From Gambelia wislizenii (taxonomy: Eukaryota; Chordata; Lepidosauria; Squamata; Crotaphytidae), in contig JAUMIR010000002.1 in the NCBI GenBank assembly GCA_030847615.1, forward strand, positions 119,358,309-119,422,308: DNA of 64,000 nt. The letters are read 5' to 3'. Shown piece after piece: positions 36,526 through 48,097 of this stretch. A model generated the notes under the pieces. The model ran no database searches and had not been told where the DNA came from. It was given only the letters and a program-made list of their open reading frames with translations. Positions within the stretch are counted from its first letter, which is position 1; the number at the start of each line of letters is the position of its first letter. Both the position numbers and the translations under genes were made by a program.

Positions 36526-36689
36526 AGGACCCATATTTCTATTATACTGTATCAGTGGTTTTTAACCTTTTCCTTCACAGGGACCCCCATTAAGTATCTT
36601 TTGTTGCTGCAGACCCCCAAGACTTAACTCAAGATTTAAAACCATAATGACAACAGTAGCAGCAACAACAACAATAGTACAATTGGTGC

Positions 36690-36800
36690 ACAACCTGCAG
36701 CCCTCCAGGTGTTTTGGCCTTCAACTCCCAGAATTCCTGATCAGGCTTCTGGGAGTTAGAGGCTAAAACATCTGGAGGGCCACAGGTTGCCACTGAAGAG
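36690..36800. repeat. Palindromic small DNA element
   Basis: gccctccaggtgttttggcc and ggctaaaacatctggagggc are nearly perfect inverted repeats. Confidence 0.65.
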
Positions 36801-37044
36801 GGAGGGAAGACTTCTGCTTCTTCCTGCAAGTTTGTGGCAGGAAAGGATTGTATGGCAATACGCAGGCCAAGCCAGCCAGCCTTTGCCTCAACTCCTGTCA
36901 CGTAGCCACTCCGCTGCAGGGAGGAGGTGGGCCAAGCAGCCTTCAAGCCTTCGCAGACCCCCTGTGAGGACATTGCTGAGGGTCCCCAGACCCCAGGTTA
37001 AGAGCCATCATACTGTATTGATTTCCATCAACTGTTCAGTTTTT

Positions 37045-37182
37045 CAGTGATTCCCAAACTTTGGTCCTCTGGGTGTTTTGGACATCAGCTCCCAGAATTC
37101 CTGACTGTTGGCCAAGCTGGCTGGGGCTTCTGGGAGTTGAAGTCCAAAAACCCAGAGGACCAAAGTTTGAGAACCATTGAAA
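37045..37182. repeat. Palindromic small DNA element
   Basis: ttcccaaactttggtcctct and agaggaccaaagtttgagaa are inverted; the core has ctcccagaattcctg and cttctgggagttgaag. Confidence 0.65.
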
Positions 37183-37904
37183 AGGAGCAGCTTTCCGACC
37201 AGGAAGTTTCGCTTCCTCACCTGTGAAAACACCCCCCTTTCACCCTGCGCCTATAAGACACATGTGACTGAATATGGTGCACATGCTACATTAAAATATA
37301 CATGTGTATTGGAAGTGACGCCCATGCCTCACCCCTCATTGGCCCAAAGTTTGGGAAGGGGGCGGGGGAGTGGAATAGTCCACTTTTCCTGGCACCTGGT
37401 GAGTCGGCTTCCTTCCTTCTCCTCATCAGAGATTTCACAGCTTGGTTCTGCCGCTGAGCCTCCGTCCTCATTGTGGGAACCCTTGGATACCTGGGTGGTA
37501 GGAATTTTTTTTAATCCCAAAACCCATCCGGCTGGAAAACTGGGCGGAGAGCTCCATGTTTGGCCTATATATGATGACCAAGGGACAGGACCGGTTTAAA
37601 GAATGTTGGGCCCCCCTGCAGCACTTTATTATTGGGGCCCCATATGTTCATTTCAGGTCAATGTAACCTAATCTAACCTAGCCTATTCACAGTACAGGAT
37701 ATTCCAGTTATTACTAATAAGGTTTTTGCAGGAGGAGGGTTACGACAGCCCCTCCCCCACAATGATGGGGGCCCCTGCAGCTGCAGGTTCTGCTGGGCCC
37801 TTAAACTGCCCCTGCCAAGGAATTAAAAAATCCCACAAGACCACTTTCTTCTGCCAGCAGAAAACGGACGGCCTTATTCAGAAGAGGTTTTTAGTCACTG
37901 AGGG

Positions 37905-38113
37905 TGCATCTGCACTGTAGAAGTAAAGCAGTTTGACACCACTTTAACTGCCATGGTGCCATCCTACAGAATCCTGGGATTTGTAGTTTTGTGGGGGTGC
38001 CAACACTCTTTGGCTGAGAAGGCTAAAGACCTTGTAAAACAACAAATCCCGGGATTCCATAGGACAAAGCTACAACACTTAAAGCAGTGTCAAACTGCAG
38101 TATCTCCTCAATA
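37905..38113. repeat. Palindromic small DNA element
   Basis: gcagtttgacaccactttaa and ttaaagcagtgtcaaactgc are inverted; internal aatcctgggatttgtagttt matches 19567 and 60610. Confidence 0.65.
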
Positions 38114-38114
38114 T

Positions 38115-39075
38115 AGCTGCAACCTAAGCCTTTGAGCAACCACACCTTTTAATGCATAAATGCACACTCTGGGTCCAATCCTCACTCTTCAGCGTTTTTG
38201 GCTAGGGAGAAAAGATATACCCTCTGCCTGATATTTTTGGAAGTAACTGCTGTCATCAGTTGCCAAGACACAGATGAGGGCTGGACAATTTGGTTAGACT
38301 CATATCCTTACATGTTATGATTTGAGGGGGGGGGCGGATTTTAATTATCTTTCTTTCCTTATCCTGTGTTAACTGTTTCCTCTGCAGCAATATTGATTGC
38401 AAGCTTCTTGGGGCAGGGACTTGTGCTGCTACTATATTTTGGAGAGCCAGCAGAGCTGGGTAAATGAATAAATCAACAAACAAAACTTTAATGTAATTGG
38501 TACATAATTAGGCTCCTTCCATTCAGAATCTGGACGCTTGTGTGTGTGGCTGCCTGCAAAATGATCACCATTGCCTTTATCTGCAGTGATCATTGACAAC
38601 AAAAGTGTTAATTTTCTATTCCATTGAATCTGATGAAAGAGATGCTTGCCTCTGAGATTTCATGTGCCACACCAGTCAAAGTTCCTCAAGACTCCTGTAT
38701 TGATTTTGCTACTCCTCCTCTAAGAATTTATTGCACTGTAAATATGTAGTCATCATGACAGCCAAAACTAATATTTCCTGAAATCTTTCCCTGCTCTTAT
38801 CATATGGGTGTCCTTTGGGCCACTTCTTCTATTATAGGTGGGATCATCCTGGGTGCGCGCTCTCTCCCTTTCTCTCATCAACTCTTAATCAGAGAAAAAG
38901 TGACTGTTGGTGAATGGCAGCTTCATAGAAAGAGTCAAGTGATTTCACATGAGTTGGTCTTGTGATGATTAATAATGGCAGGCCTATGGGGATTAAATGC
39001 CTGAGCAGCCTGTGAGTACTAATGAGGGAGATGAGTTTTAAATAATGGATTAATTGAGGGCTGGAGAACTTGTGG
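38115..39075. other. Intergenic stretch, nothing recognised
   Basis: No supported gene or repeat family. Confidence 0.3.
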
Positions 39076-39079
39076 CTTA

Positions 39080-39175
39080 TCAGCTTTTCAAACAATTTGG
39101 ACTCCAGCTCACATCAGCCCCAGCAAGCATGGCCTGTGGTCAGGAATCATGGGAGCTGTAGTCCCATGTTCTGTT
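39080..39175. repeat. Palindromic small DNA element
   Basis: tttggactccagctcacatc and catgggagctgtagtcccat around ccagcaagcatggcctgtgg. Confidence 0.5.
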
Positions 39176-39219
39176 GAGTTCTGTTGCTGCTTTTGGTGTG
39201 TAGTTTATGTGAACAAATG

Positions 39220-39455
39220 ATAGATCATCATAGGGATGGAAGAGTCTGCAAAGGGCATCTCATTCAGCCCCCAGTCATGCAGGAATACACCCTTAAAGCA
39301 GTCCTAAGAGATGGCCATCTAAGGTCTGCTTCCAAACCTCAGAGGAAGGAGAGTCTGCCACCTTTGGACACAGTCTGTTCTGCTGTTGAACAGCTCTTAT
39401 TGTCAGGAAGGTCATCCTAATGTTCAGGTAGAATCTCTTTTCTTGTAAAAGAAAA
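39220..39455 (-). repeat. CR1 LINE 3' fragment, minus strand
   Basis: gatggaagagtctgcaaagg, gtcatgcaggaatacaccct, gaacagctcttattgtcagg: the reverse of the CR1 3' region, lacking most of the ORF. Confidence 0.7.
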
Positions 39456-39919
39456 TGATTTAGGCAAAAGTAGTGTTCAGATTATAGATGGGAGGGGAGG
39501 CAGGGAGATTATGGGGCTGCATTGTCTCTGGCCGCCTGCAGTTCAAGCCCTGGCTTACAATTATTTTATTTTCCTGTCTGTTCTTGGCTCAAATTCAATG
39601 GCTAGAACAGACCCTAGAATCAACTTCTGAATGCTAAGTCAATGCGTGTATAAATCTCATTTGTTCAATAGCTCTACTGTAAATGGGACTAGCAGGCCCT
39701 AATATTTAACCTAAAGTGAATTAATTAATTCTAATGCCAGCTATCATTTTGCATCTTGTGTTTGTTTACAATAATGACATCACTTTGCTGTCATGTATTA
39801 GGGCAAGTTTCTTCATAGTTATGCCTGAGGTACTTTGGCCTAATTATGTTTTAGGATAAGTCCTGCAGAACATCCTTCCCCCACATAAGGCCTGCCACAT
39901 GTTTTACATTACAACTCAT

Positions 39920-39995
39920 CTCACTCTGGCTAAGGGCCATGCTGGCAGGGACTGATGGGATTTGTAATCCAAAATATACAAAGGGCACCAGGTTC
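39920..39995. repeat. Palindromic small DNA element (partial)
   Basis: gggccatgctggcagggact and gatgggatttgtaatccaaa, the same family as 7680. Confidence 0.4.
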
Positions 39996-40168
39996 AGAAT
40001 GGTTGCTACAGAGCAACTCTTATAGTCCAAACTATGATTAAATAAATCTGAATAAGAATAAAAAGGGACTGAGAAATGGCAGCTCAGTTTTTTCCTGGTC
40101 AGCCATGGATGCCATTCTTAATATAGGGTCCAATAAGGCCTCAGAGTTGACCGAGGTGTAGCTATATA

Positions 40169-40374
40169 CAGTGGGCCCTCCAGATCCGTGGGCTTTGGAT
40201 CTGCGAATTCGACAGTGGATTGACATTATTAAATGGCAGCGACGTGAACACTGACACCCTGGAGTGTGCACGTTCACATCAGCACCATTTAATAATATGT
40301 GGCACGGTCATCCATGGTTTTTGGTATTCGCATGGAGTCCAGGAACCAAACCCCCATGGATCCAAAGGGCTTGC
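40169..40374. mobile_element. Tigger-like palindromic element, 206 bases
   Basis: cagtgggccctccagatccg on the left and ccatggatccaaagggcttg on the right are inverted, with TA on both sides; internal aggaaccaaacccccatgg. Confidence 0.65.
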
Positions 40375-40464
40375 TATATTTAGAACTTGTGGAGTTCTGT
40401 TATGCATCCTTGTTCTGTTGAACAAAAGGACTACAGTTGGAAATCAGGTCATGTAACTTTTTTT

Positions 40465-40580
40465 ACATAAATCTTGGAAAAGTTACTGCTTTGGATTACA
40501 GTTGTCAGAATTCCCCAGCCAACAGGACCAGTTTGGAAGGGTGTGTGTGTGTTTCTGGTATTTGTAGTCCAAAAAAGAAA
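40465..40580. repeat. Palindromic small DNA element
   Basis: atcttggaaaagttactgct...ggattacag and atttgtagtccaaaa around cccagccaacaggacc. A short GT run is inside. Confidence 0.55.
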
Positions 40581-40619
40581 AAATCCCAAGCTCTGGTTTG
40601 ATGTGATCTATGATACATC

Positions 40620-41460
40620 ATTTCAGCTTGAATCTTTTCACATTCTTTTCATGTGATGCAGTGACTAAGACTGAGAGCTAAGAACTAGAAATCAGTCTGT
40701 TAAAATCTCATCTCAGCTACAAGTTCCCTAGGTGGTTTTAGTCTTCTCTTGGCATCAGCAGGGGCTGTTGTTGCAAGGGTTACTGCAATAAAGGATGTGA
40801 AATGCTTGGAATCTGCTGTGTGGGATCACTGGATTCTGGCTTTACTTCTTACATTCTCATTTTGTCCTTTCCCATTTCCCCATAGAAGAAGATCAATCGT
40901 TAACCAAGTCATTTTGGAGGAATCTTGTCTACTTGGATGCATCCAATCAGCCTGGGAAGGGTGATCTTTCACAAGAGGAAAAAAAGTGACTACATGAAAG
41001 GAAGAGAGAGACATTAACAAAGCAGGTTTTGGCAGGAGCAAAGGGGATAGGGATGTTGCTGTTCTTACAGGTATCCTGATAACAGCGAACTCTACCAAAA
41101 ATGTCAGCCACGTTCACTGGAAAAGCAAATATCAAAGGTTAGTGCCACTTCCTAGAAACACAGGATATTGTAGAGTTCTTGTTTCTACTTACTGCTTGAT
41201 TCTCCTCTGGAAATATAGTGAGTACGGTAGATTAAAGAACAACAGCAACAACAACAACAAGCAGAAAGAATTAGTGGCTTCTTCTGTTACTGTTTTTTTT
41301 CTCCATCTGTGAAACGGGATAAGGAGGAAATTGCTTTGCAAAAATGTGGCTCCTTTCCCCGCCATCTCTCTTGAATTAACTTCTCCATTTGCTAGAAGGC
41401 ACACATTCTTCCTTTGGCATAATTCAGAAGCTGTTGCTGTTGGAAGGGACTAAAAAGATT
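40620..41460. other. HYAL1 upstream stretch
   Basis: No core promoter is evident. An (AAC)n run lies at about 41240-41262. A 5' UTR exon could be here but none is supported. Confidence 0.3.
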
Positions 41461-41498
41461 GGAGATTTTCCCAGTAATTTTGGGAACTCTGTTTCAAA
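41461..41498 (+). promoter_or_regulatory. HYAL1: Candidate acceptor and 5' UTR end of HYAL1
   Basis: attttcccag ends at 41474, a moderate 3' splice site, leaving 24 bases of 5' UTR before the ATG. The pyrimidine tract is short, so this is a weak call. The 5' UTR could start elsewhere. Confidence 0.35.
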
Positions 41499-42422
41499 AT
41501 GAGGATTGTTACAATAGACTGGACAAGAAGGTGGGTGTTCTTCCTCAGTGTTTTTATAATGTCTTGGAAGTACGGAGTGGCCAGGAAAGGCCAAACAATA
41601 CTACATCACCCCTTCATCACCGTCTGGAATGCACCAAGTCAAGAATGCCAGAAGAAATACAATGTCTCCCTGGACCTGGGAATATTTGATGTAGTCCTCA
41701 ACCAGAATGAATCATTTACTGGAAGGGATATCACCCTTTTCTATAGCAACAAGTTAGGATATTATCCACACTACACTGAGGACGGATCTCCAGTCTATGG
41801 GGGTCTCCCTCAAAATGCCAGCCTGAAAGATCATCTTCAGAAGGCTCAGCAAGACATTAAAGAAGTCATCTGGGAGGTGGGCTTCAAAGGTCTGGCAGTT
41901 GTGGACTGGGAGAGTTGGCGTCCTTTGTGGATTCGGAACTGGGGTTCCATGGAAATCTACCAGATTAAGTCTATAGAACTGGTGAAGGAGCAACATCCTG
42001 ATTGGCCTGCTGATAAAGTGACCAAGGCAGCCCAGCTAGCATTTGAGCAAAGTGGTCGGGAGTTCATGGAGCAAACTTTGGCCCTCAGCAAAGCCTTGAG
42101 ATCTGAGGGTTTCTGGGGTTACTATGGCTTCCCCAGCTGCTATAACTATGATTACAAGGATGCCAATTACACAGGAGAGTGTCCAGAGATAGAGAAGCAG
42201 AGGAATGAGGAACTGCAGTGGCTCTGGAACCAAAGCCGGGCTCTCTACCCCAGCATTTATCTCCCCAAAGATCTCGAATTCCTCAGCAACAAAACTCTCA
42301 AGTTTGTCCGTCATCGAGTCCAGGAGGCTTTCAGGATAGTGAACCGAACAGGGAGTGGCAGCATCCCGGTCTTACCTTATGCTTCCATTGCATATGAGTT
42401 TACTCAGAAATTCCTCACACAG
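41499..42422 (+). CDS. HYAL1: HYAL1 coding exon 1
   Basis: It encodes residues 1-308 including the catalytic DWE. The ATG at 41499 has A at -3. The exon ends in codon CAG and the donor gtaaac at 42423, phase 0. Reading through the donor gives only four more residues before a stop. Confidence 0.9.
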
Positions 42423-45400
42423 GTAAACATTTCCTAGGACAGCATTTGATAAATATTGTTCAATTAGTATTCTAATGGAAAAGTACTACTTGGATGTAAT
42501 ACTTTGTGGATTACAGTGTGCATGCTCCTCTGGCAGTGGGCTTGGAGCCTTGGCCTCAGTGTGCTGCCAGCACTAAATATTTGTGACTGTAATTTTACAG
42601 ATAAGGAGAGGTATAGATAACAGACGTGTTCTGATATTTCTTTTGGAAAATAGTGTGATCCCAGCATGTCAATCTGAATAGCAGCGTTTTGCCAGATCAA
42701 GTAGAAATACTGTATTGATTTTTCAGCTTCTGCCACATGTTTTGATTTATGTTATATCTTTTTTGTACAACATTCTTTTTGTGATATAGGGTCTTGTTAT
42801 TAAGTCAAGGGTGAAAATTCTTGTAGTATGAATGTGACATGGACTTGAAAAATCTTTTTTTTTTACTTTAGAACCCATAAATAATACAGAAGAATAATGT
42901 CAAGATTCCTCTTTCCCCCAATTTCTCGTGGTAGTGAGGATTGTTTAGAATAAAAACCACGTTGCTGTAACTATTATTATGAATAATAATAACAACAACA
43001 ATGAAGAAGGTGTTTTATAAAACATGGGGTTAACATAGCCCTGATTAGAGGGCTAAAGTGTGTTACTAAAAGAGGCAGAATAAAAATGAAGGGACTAGCA
43101 ACGTTTGATGAGATATTAGAAGGTGGATGGTTGTACAGGAGTTGGTTAGGAGCCAACAATACAGAACTGGTGAACCTAGCAGTCCTGGAAAGACTGTACA
43201 AAAGGAAATTATTTAAGGAGGTGAGTGAAAGGAAGCACGGAAGAATGCACAAAGACTGTTGAAAATGTGTTTATGGAGAGTCTGAGATGAGCTTACTTAG
43301 CAGATGTACTTACTTTGAATGGCATGAGCAGGAAGAGAAATGCAGAAAAAGTGGATAGAATGTGGAGATTAGCTGCTTTTAACTATAAGGGCTAGGATAG
43401 AATATGAGGATGGTGCGATTCTAGGAAGGTGAGGGTTCCCCCCACTGCCCATGGGCTTCCAGTGTTGACTGAAAAGAAGATTGGGCAGGAGATTGGTGAG
43501 TGCATAGTAGTGAGTGCCCAGTAGGCAAGGCAAGAACTGGACACAGCATGGACAAGCCAAGAGAATTGTTGGTTTCTGAAAAAAAAAAAAACTGAAGAGG
43601 AAGAAGCATCAGGACTTGGTTGGGGTGGGAGAGATTTGAAGACTCAAAAAACATTACATGCCTGACAAAGATGAGCAAGTATTGCAGTGTTGACACAATC
43701 TGGATGAAAAGTTGTCCCACCTTAGAAAAGGGACGGGGAACTGATAACTGTGCAGATGTTGCTGGACTACATCTCCCATCTTTCCTGACTTGGCTCTGCT
43801 GATTAGGACTGTTGGGAATCAAAGTTCAACAATGTCTCTAGAGGGTCATGGGTTTCCCACCTCTTTGTGTTAAGAGAGACAATGAGTAAGAAGCATTGTA
43901 AGATGGATTTGGATAAAGAACAATTCCAAAAAGATCAACTGGAAGAGAAGAATGTAGTCTTATTTCACTTAGATTTTTAAAAACAAATGGGGGCATCCTG
44001 TTAACCAAGGGAGAGGAGTAAAGGTTATTAACCCATTTCCTAATAGAGTGGTAGGTCCTTAGTATCCACTGGGGTTTGGTTCCAGGACGCCTGTGTGGAT
44101 ACCAAAATCTGTGGATGTTCATGTCCCATTATATACATAGTAAAATGTGGTGTCCCTTATATAAAATGGGAAAATCAAGCTTTACTTTTTGGATTTTTAA
44201 AAATGTTTACAAGCCATGGATACAGAATCTGTGGATACGGAGGGCCGACTGCATGTCTTCACTATGACCAAAATTCTTAAAGGGCTGTTGTTTCTGCCCT
44301 TAGTAGCAGCGTCTAGATGTCTCCAGTAGGAGCAAAGAATGGATGCTCAAGTCCAGTAGCAGGTAGGAGATGGTTCTCATGCCGCTTGCTTCCATCTGTC
44401 CTGCAGGAGGACCTGGTCCACACCATTGGTGAGAGTGCTTCTCAAGGAGCAGCTGGCATCATCTTGTGGGGAAGTACAAATTACAGTTATTCACAGGTGA
44501 GAGCCAGTGTGGTCTAGTGGTTACGCCACTAGTAGGCATGTGAATCCACACTCTGATGTTGGCAAAACTTTATTGCATACAGCCAAAGACCTTTAACAAA
44601 AGCTTCTGGTCCATAAATTGTCAACTGGCAAAATACAATATATGTTTATAATATTCATAAGAATAAACTCTTAAATTAAAAATTCCTATTCACATTGTTT
44701 GCCACACATACACATCATTTCAGTTCAGATAATTGACAAATGCCCATAAGTTGTGTAGCAGCTATGGCAGATTATGCAACTCAATGGGTAATATGAAACT
44801 AGTCAACTCTTAGTAAGTCCATCACAATAAGTCACTCTTGTGTTTCACCCAAGTAATGTAAAAAGGTGAGACTTGCTGGGTAGTCCTGGGCCAGTCACTA
44901 TCTCTCACTGTAACTTAACCTCATAGGGTTGTTGTAAGAACAAATTGCAGAAGGTGGGATAACTTGGTATGTCACAGTGGGCTCCTGGTGAAAAAATACG
45001 TAAGCCTAGCCTTAATGATTCTGCCATCTAGTTCAGTCAGAAGCTGGGAGCAGGATCCTGCAACTCTGTGGGTATACTACCTAAGTCAAGGGGAATTACT
45101 TGGTGGTGCCAGGAACACAAGAGGCCTAGAGTTTGGTCACAGTTGAGCTCTAGGCTCTCTGGCACACTGTGTGCAAATGACTTTTTGACTCTGTGTTTTG
45201 TTCCTCCATCTGAACAAATATTGGATTGCAGGGTGCCTGGATTGCAAGATGCTCAATCTTGCAAAGCCTCTGAGACAAAAGCAGCCTCTTGATATCATAG
45301 AATCATAGAATCATAGAATTGCAGAGTTGGAAGATACCACGAGGGCCATCCAGTCCAACCCCCCTGCCACGCAGGAATACACAATCAAAGCATCCCCGAC

Positions 45401-47959
45401 AGATGGCCATCCAGCCTCTGTTTAAAGACCTCCAAGGAAGGAGACCCCACCACGCTCCGAGGGAGTGCGTTTCACTGCCGAACAGCTCTTACTGTCAAAA
45501 AGTTCCTCCTCATGTTGAGGTGGAATCTCTGTTCCTGGAGCTTGCACCCATTGCTCCGTGTTCCAGTCTCTGGAGCAGCAGAAAACAAGCTTGCTCCATC
45601 CTCAACGTGACACCCCTTCAAATACTTAAACAGGGCTATCGTATCTCCTCTTAACCGTCTTTTTTCCAGGCTAAACATACCCAGCTCCCTAAGTCTCTCC
45701 TCATAAGGCATCGTTTCCAGACCTTTCACCATTTTAGTTGCCCTTCTCTGGACACGCTCCAATTTGTCAATATCCTTTCTGAATTGTGGTGCCCAGAACT
45801 GGACACAGTATTCTAGGTGAGGTCTGACCAAGGCAGAATAGAGTGGCACTATTACTTCCCTTGATCTAGACACTATACTTCTATTGATACAGCCCAAAAT
45901 CGCATTGGCCTTTTTAGCTGCCGCATCACACTGTTGGCTCATGTTCAACTTGTGGTCTACTAGGACTCCTAGATCCCTTTCGCACGTAGTCTCATTCAGC
46001 CAGGTCTCTCCCATCCTATATTTATGCATTTCATTTTTCCGCCCTAAATGCAGTACTTTACATTTCTCCATATTGAATTTCATTTTGTTAGCTTTGGCCC
46101 AGCTCTCCAGTCTATCCAGGTCATTCTGAATTTTGATCCTGTCCTCTAGGGTATTAGCTGCTCCTCCCAATTTGGTGTCATCTGCAAATTTGATAAGTAT
46201 GCCCCTAATTCCCTCATCTAAGTCATTGATAAAGATGTTGAATAGCACTGGGCCCAAGACCGAATCTTGCGGCACCCCACTGGTCACATCTTTCCAAGAC
46301 GAAGAGGAGCCACTGCTGAGCACCCTTTGGGTTCGGCCGGTCAACCAATTACAAATCCATTGAACAGTTAACTTGTCTAGCCCACATTTTACAAGCTTGT
46401 TTGCAAGAATGTCATGGGAACCTTGTCAAAGGCCTTACTGAAATCAAGGTATGCAATGTCCACAGCAATGTCCACAATATATCCTCCCTTTTTTCCTTCT
46501 CCCTTCCCATATGGTGGGAAGCTTCGGTGAGCATTAGCCATCTTCTTACAAAACTTTTGTTTATTCAGAAGTATTGCAGTACTGGCATGGTCATGTTTGA
46601 AGTGTAGGCATTCATCATGACAGTCCCCATAGCCATGAACCCGAAGAATAATTTGGAAATCAGACAGCAGTATTGGTCTGCATCAACAAGCCAGTTCTGG
46701 TAGTTTGTATTGCCACAAAAAGCAGGTCTTTTTGTAAAGCTAATAAGTCTTAATTAACTATTCAAGATCAAGCCACGCCAAAATATTTTGACTTCTAACA
46801 GAGTGAATTCATAACAATATATTCTTCTTGGGGAAATCAGTTTTCTTCTCATCATTATGAAGACTGCAGTTCAGCCCAGAATGGCAGGGAAGCCAGGGAT
46901 GGGGACAGATATTGTTATCATCCCTGCTTATGAAGAAATCATAGGGTTGGTTTTGTTTGTTTTTTTTGACCCTGCAAGTCTTGGTTCTAAACTACGATTA
47001 GACTAAGCAGGGGGAGGGACAAACTCCAGTGGGGAATGCAGCAGTTAGCTTGGGTAGCATTTGTTTTTTGCCTCATTGGGCCATCAGCATGGTGTTGTTT
47101 TTTTAAAACCTTGTGATTACCTGTGACATTAATGTGAGTCTTCTAGCTCACACCTTGGATCTCTGAAGCTAGGCTTGGAAATCTGCCAGTGGAAAGAGGG
47201 ATACTGTACTCCCATGCATGTCCCTGCAGGGTTCAGCTACAATGCAATGGACCCAGGTTGTTGTAGAACCAGGCTTAGTTCTCCCAGTGTTTTGGCCTGA
47301 AGCTCCCATCAGCCCCATCCAGCATGGCTAATGGTAAATCATTGTGAGAGCTGTAGTCAAAATCATTTGGAGGGGAAAAGCTCCCTTACCCCTGTTGTAA
47401 GGGAGAATACTATTATCCTGATGGTAAGAACCGTTTGATAGTGGAGCAGACTGCCTTGGAAGTTGGTGGACTCTTCTTCACCGGATGTCTTTAAGCATTT
47501 GCTGAGGTGCTTTGGGTGTGGATTTCCAACAATGGTAAGGGAGTTGGACTGGATGACTCTTGAGGTCCATCTCAACTCTATAATTTTCTGATTCTCCCTT
47601 CCGAGGTTAACCGTTTTTCTGGGGCTATGTTTTTCATCTTTCAGGAAGCCTGTCTTGGTGTGAAGAAGTATGTGGACACTCTGCTTGGTCCATACATTGT
47701 GAATGTCACCAGCAGCGCCAGGTTGTGTAGCCAGGTCGTGTGCTCCAAGAATGGCCGCTGCATGCGACAGGACAATCACCCAGAAGCTTTCCTGCATCTC
47801 AGTCCTGGCAGCTTTGCCATTACGAAGCATCCGGGAGAGCCAGGCTTCATTTTGACGGGTTACATGTCTAAGGAGGAACTGGTCAAGATGGCTGAAGAAT
47901 TCAAGTGCCGGTGCTATAGTGGCTGGGAAGGCCTGCGGTGTGAGAAAAGGTCAAGCTAG
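41499..47959 (+). CDS. HYAL1: Hyaluronidase, HYAL1 type (three coding exons)
   Basis: Join 41499-42422, 44407-44496, 47645-47959 gives 442 codons (human HYAL1 has 435). It is a GH56 hyaluronan hydrolase, expected in lysosomes and extracellular fluid. Seen: N-terminal hydrophobic signal segment (about residues 12-22); [22 protein letters not shown]; catalytic [10 protein letters not shown] with D136 and E138; [13 protein letters not shown] at 207-219; [55 protein letters not shown]-like cysteines at 366, 371, 377, 426, 428 and 437. Sequons include N55, N70, N106, N223, N244, N264 and N282. It ends CEKRSS with no hydrophobic tail, so no GPI anchor, unlike HYAL2. YGFP.CYNYDY, LPVLPY-like and the C-terminus favour HYAL1 over HYAL3 or SPAM1-type paralogues; the position after HYAL2 agrees with vertebrate gene order. 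A phylogeny would settle the orthology. Confidence 0.85.
42440..43740. other. HYAL1 intron 1, mostly unrecognised
   Basis: AT-rich intronic DNA with AAT/AAC runs near 42980; no supported embedded feature. Confidence 0.3.
43748..43858. repeat. Palindromic small DNA element in HYAL1 intron 1
   Basis: gttgctggactacatctccc and gggaatcaaagttcaacaat are inverted. Confidence 0.5.
44048..44256. mobile_element. Tigger-like palindromic element in HYAL1 intron 1
   Basis: gtaggtccttagtatccact on the left and gtggatacggagggccgact on the right; internal gtgtcccttatataaaatgg gives the undisturbed form of the site that is interrupted at 57014. Confidence 0.7.
44407..44496 (+). CDS. HYAL1: HYAL1 coding exon 2 (90 bases)
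   Basis: Thirty residues, [17 protein letters not shown] onward, the same length and phase as HYAL2 exon 2. The acceptor is tctgtcctgcag ending 44406; the donor is gtgaga at 44497. A SINE begins at about the sixth intron base. Confidence 0.92.
44502..44962 (+). repeat. tRNA-headed SINE split by an insertion
   Basis: The head agccagtgtggtctagtggt is at 44502-44530 and the body (gggtagtcctgggccagtca, ctcatagggttgttgtaaga) at 44862-44962. About 330 bases of AT-rich sequence, beginning near ttggcaaaactttattgcat, separate them; their family is unknown. The head starts at HYAL1 intron 2 base 6. Confidence 0.6.
45294..46465 (-). mobile_element. CR1 LINE antisense in HYAL1 intron 2
   Basis: The 3' tail repeats atcatagaatcatagaa at 45294-45318. 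The minus frame 46344-45472 is open for 290 codons: [67 protein letters not shown]. The 5' end is truncated near 46465 within the SKAFDKVP region. It is the youngest-looking CR1 in the window. Confidence 0.9.
46480..47280. other. HYAL1 intron 2, unrecognised part
   Basis: No supported feature. Confidence 0.3.
47283..47382. repeat. Palindromic small DNA element
   Basis: gttttggcctgaagctccca and agagctgtagtcaaaatcat around ccagcatggctaatgg. Confidence 0.5.
47645..47959 (+). CDS. HYAL1: HYAL1 coding exon 3 with EGF-like domain
   Basis: It encodes residues 339-442 and the stop TAG at 47957-47959. The acceptor is tttttcatctttcag ending 47644. It starts [20 protein letters not shown] and carries the EGF-like cysteines. 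The exon ends shortly after the last cysteine. Confidence 0.92.
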   Translation, partial: EACLGVKKYVDTLLGPYIVNVTSSARLCSQVVCSKNGRCMRQDNHPEAFLHLSPGSFAITKHPGEPGFILTGYMSKEELVKMAEEFKCRCYSGWEGLRCEKRSS

Positions 47960-48097
47960 AGTGAGTGATAGTTGGCTTAGACTTCAGACTGTTTTGGTCC
48001 CAGGGACTGGGTTGCCATAGAGACCCACCCAAGTCTGGATGATGGTCTTGCCCTCAACCTCCTCCCCTCGTGTAATTTAACCCTGCTTTTTCTGTAA

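Noticed and set aside
37177..37599. 140-codon plus frame
   Set aside because: Begins inside a palindromic repeat and shows no domain.
45472..46344. Open 290-codon minus frame in HYAL1 intron 2 as a host gene
   Set aside because: It is the CR1 reverse transcriptase followed by the CR1 3' tail.
41499..47959. Second hyaluronidase as HYAL3 or a SPAM1-type gene
   Set aside because: YGFP.CYNYDY, VLPYA and the C-terminal CEKRSS resemble HYAL1 more; HYAL3 lacks this loop. Not fully excluded without a tree.
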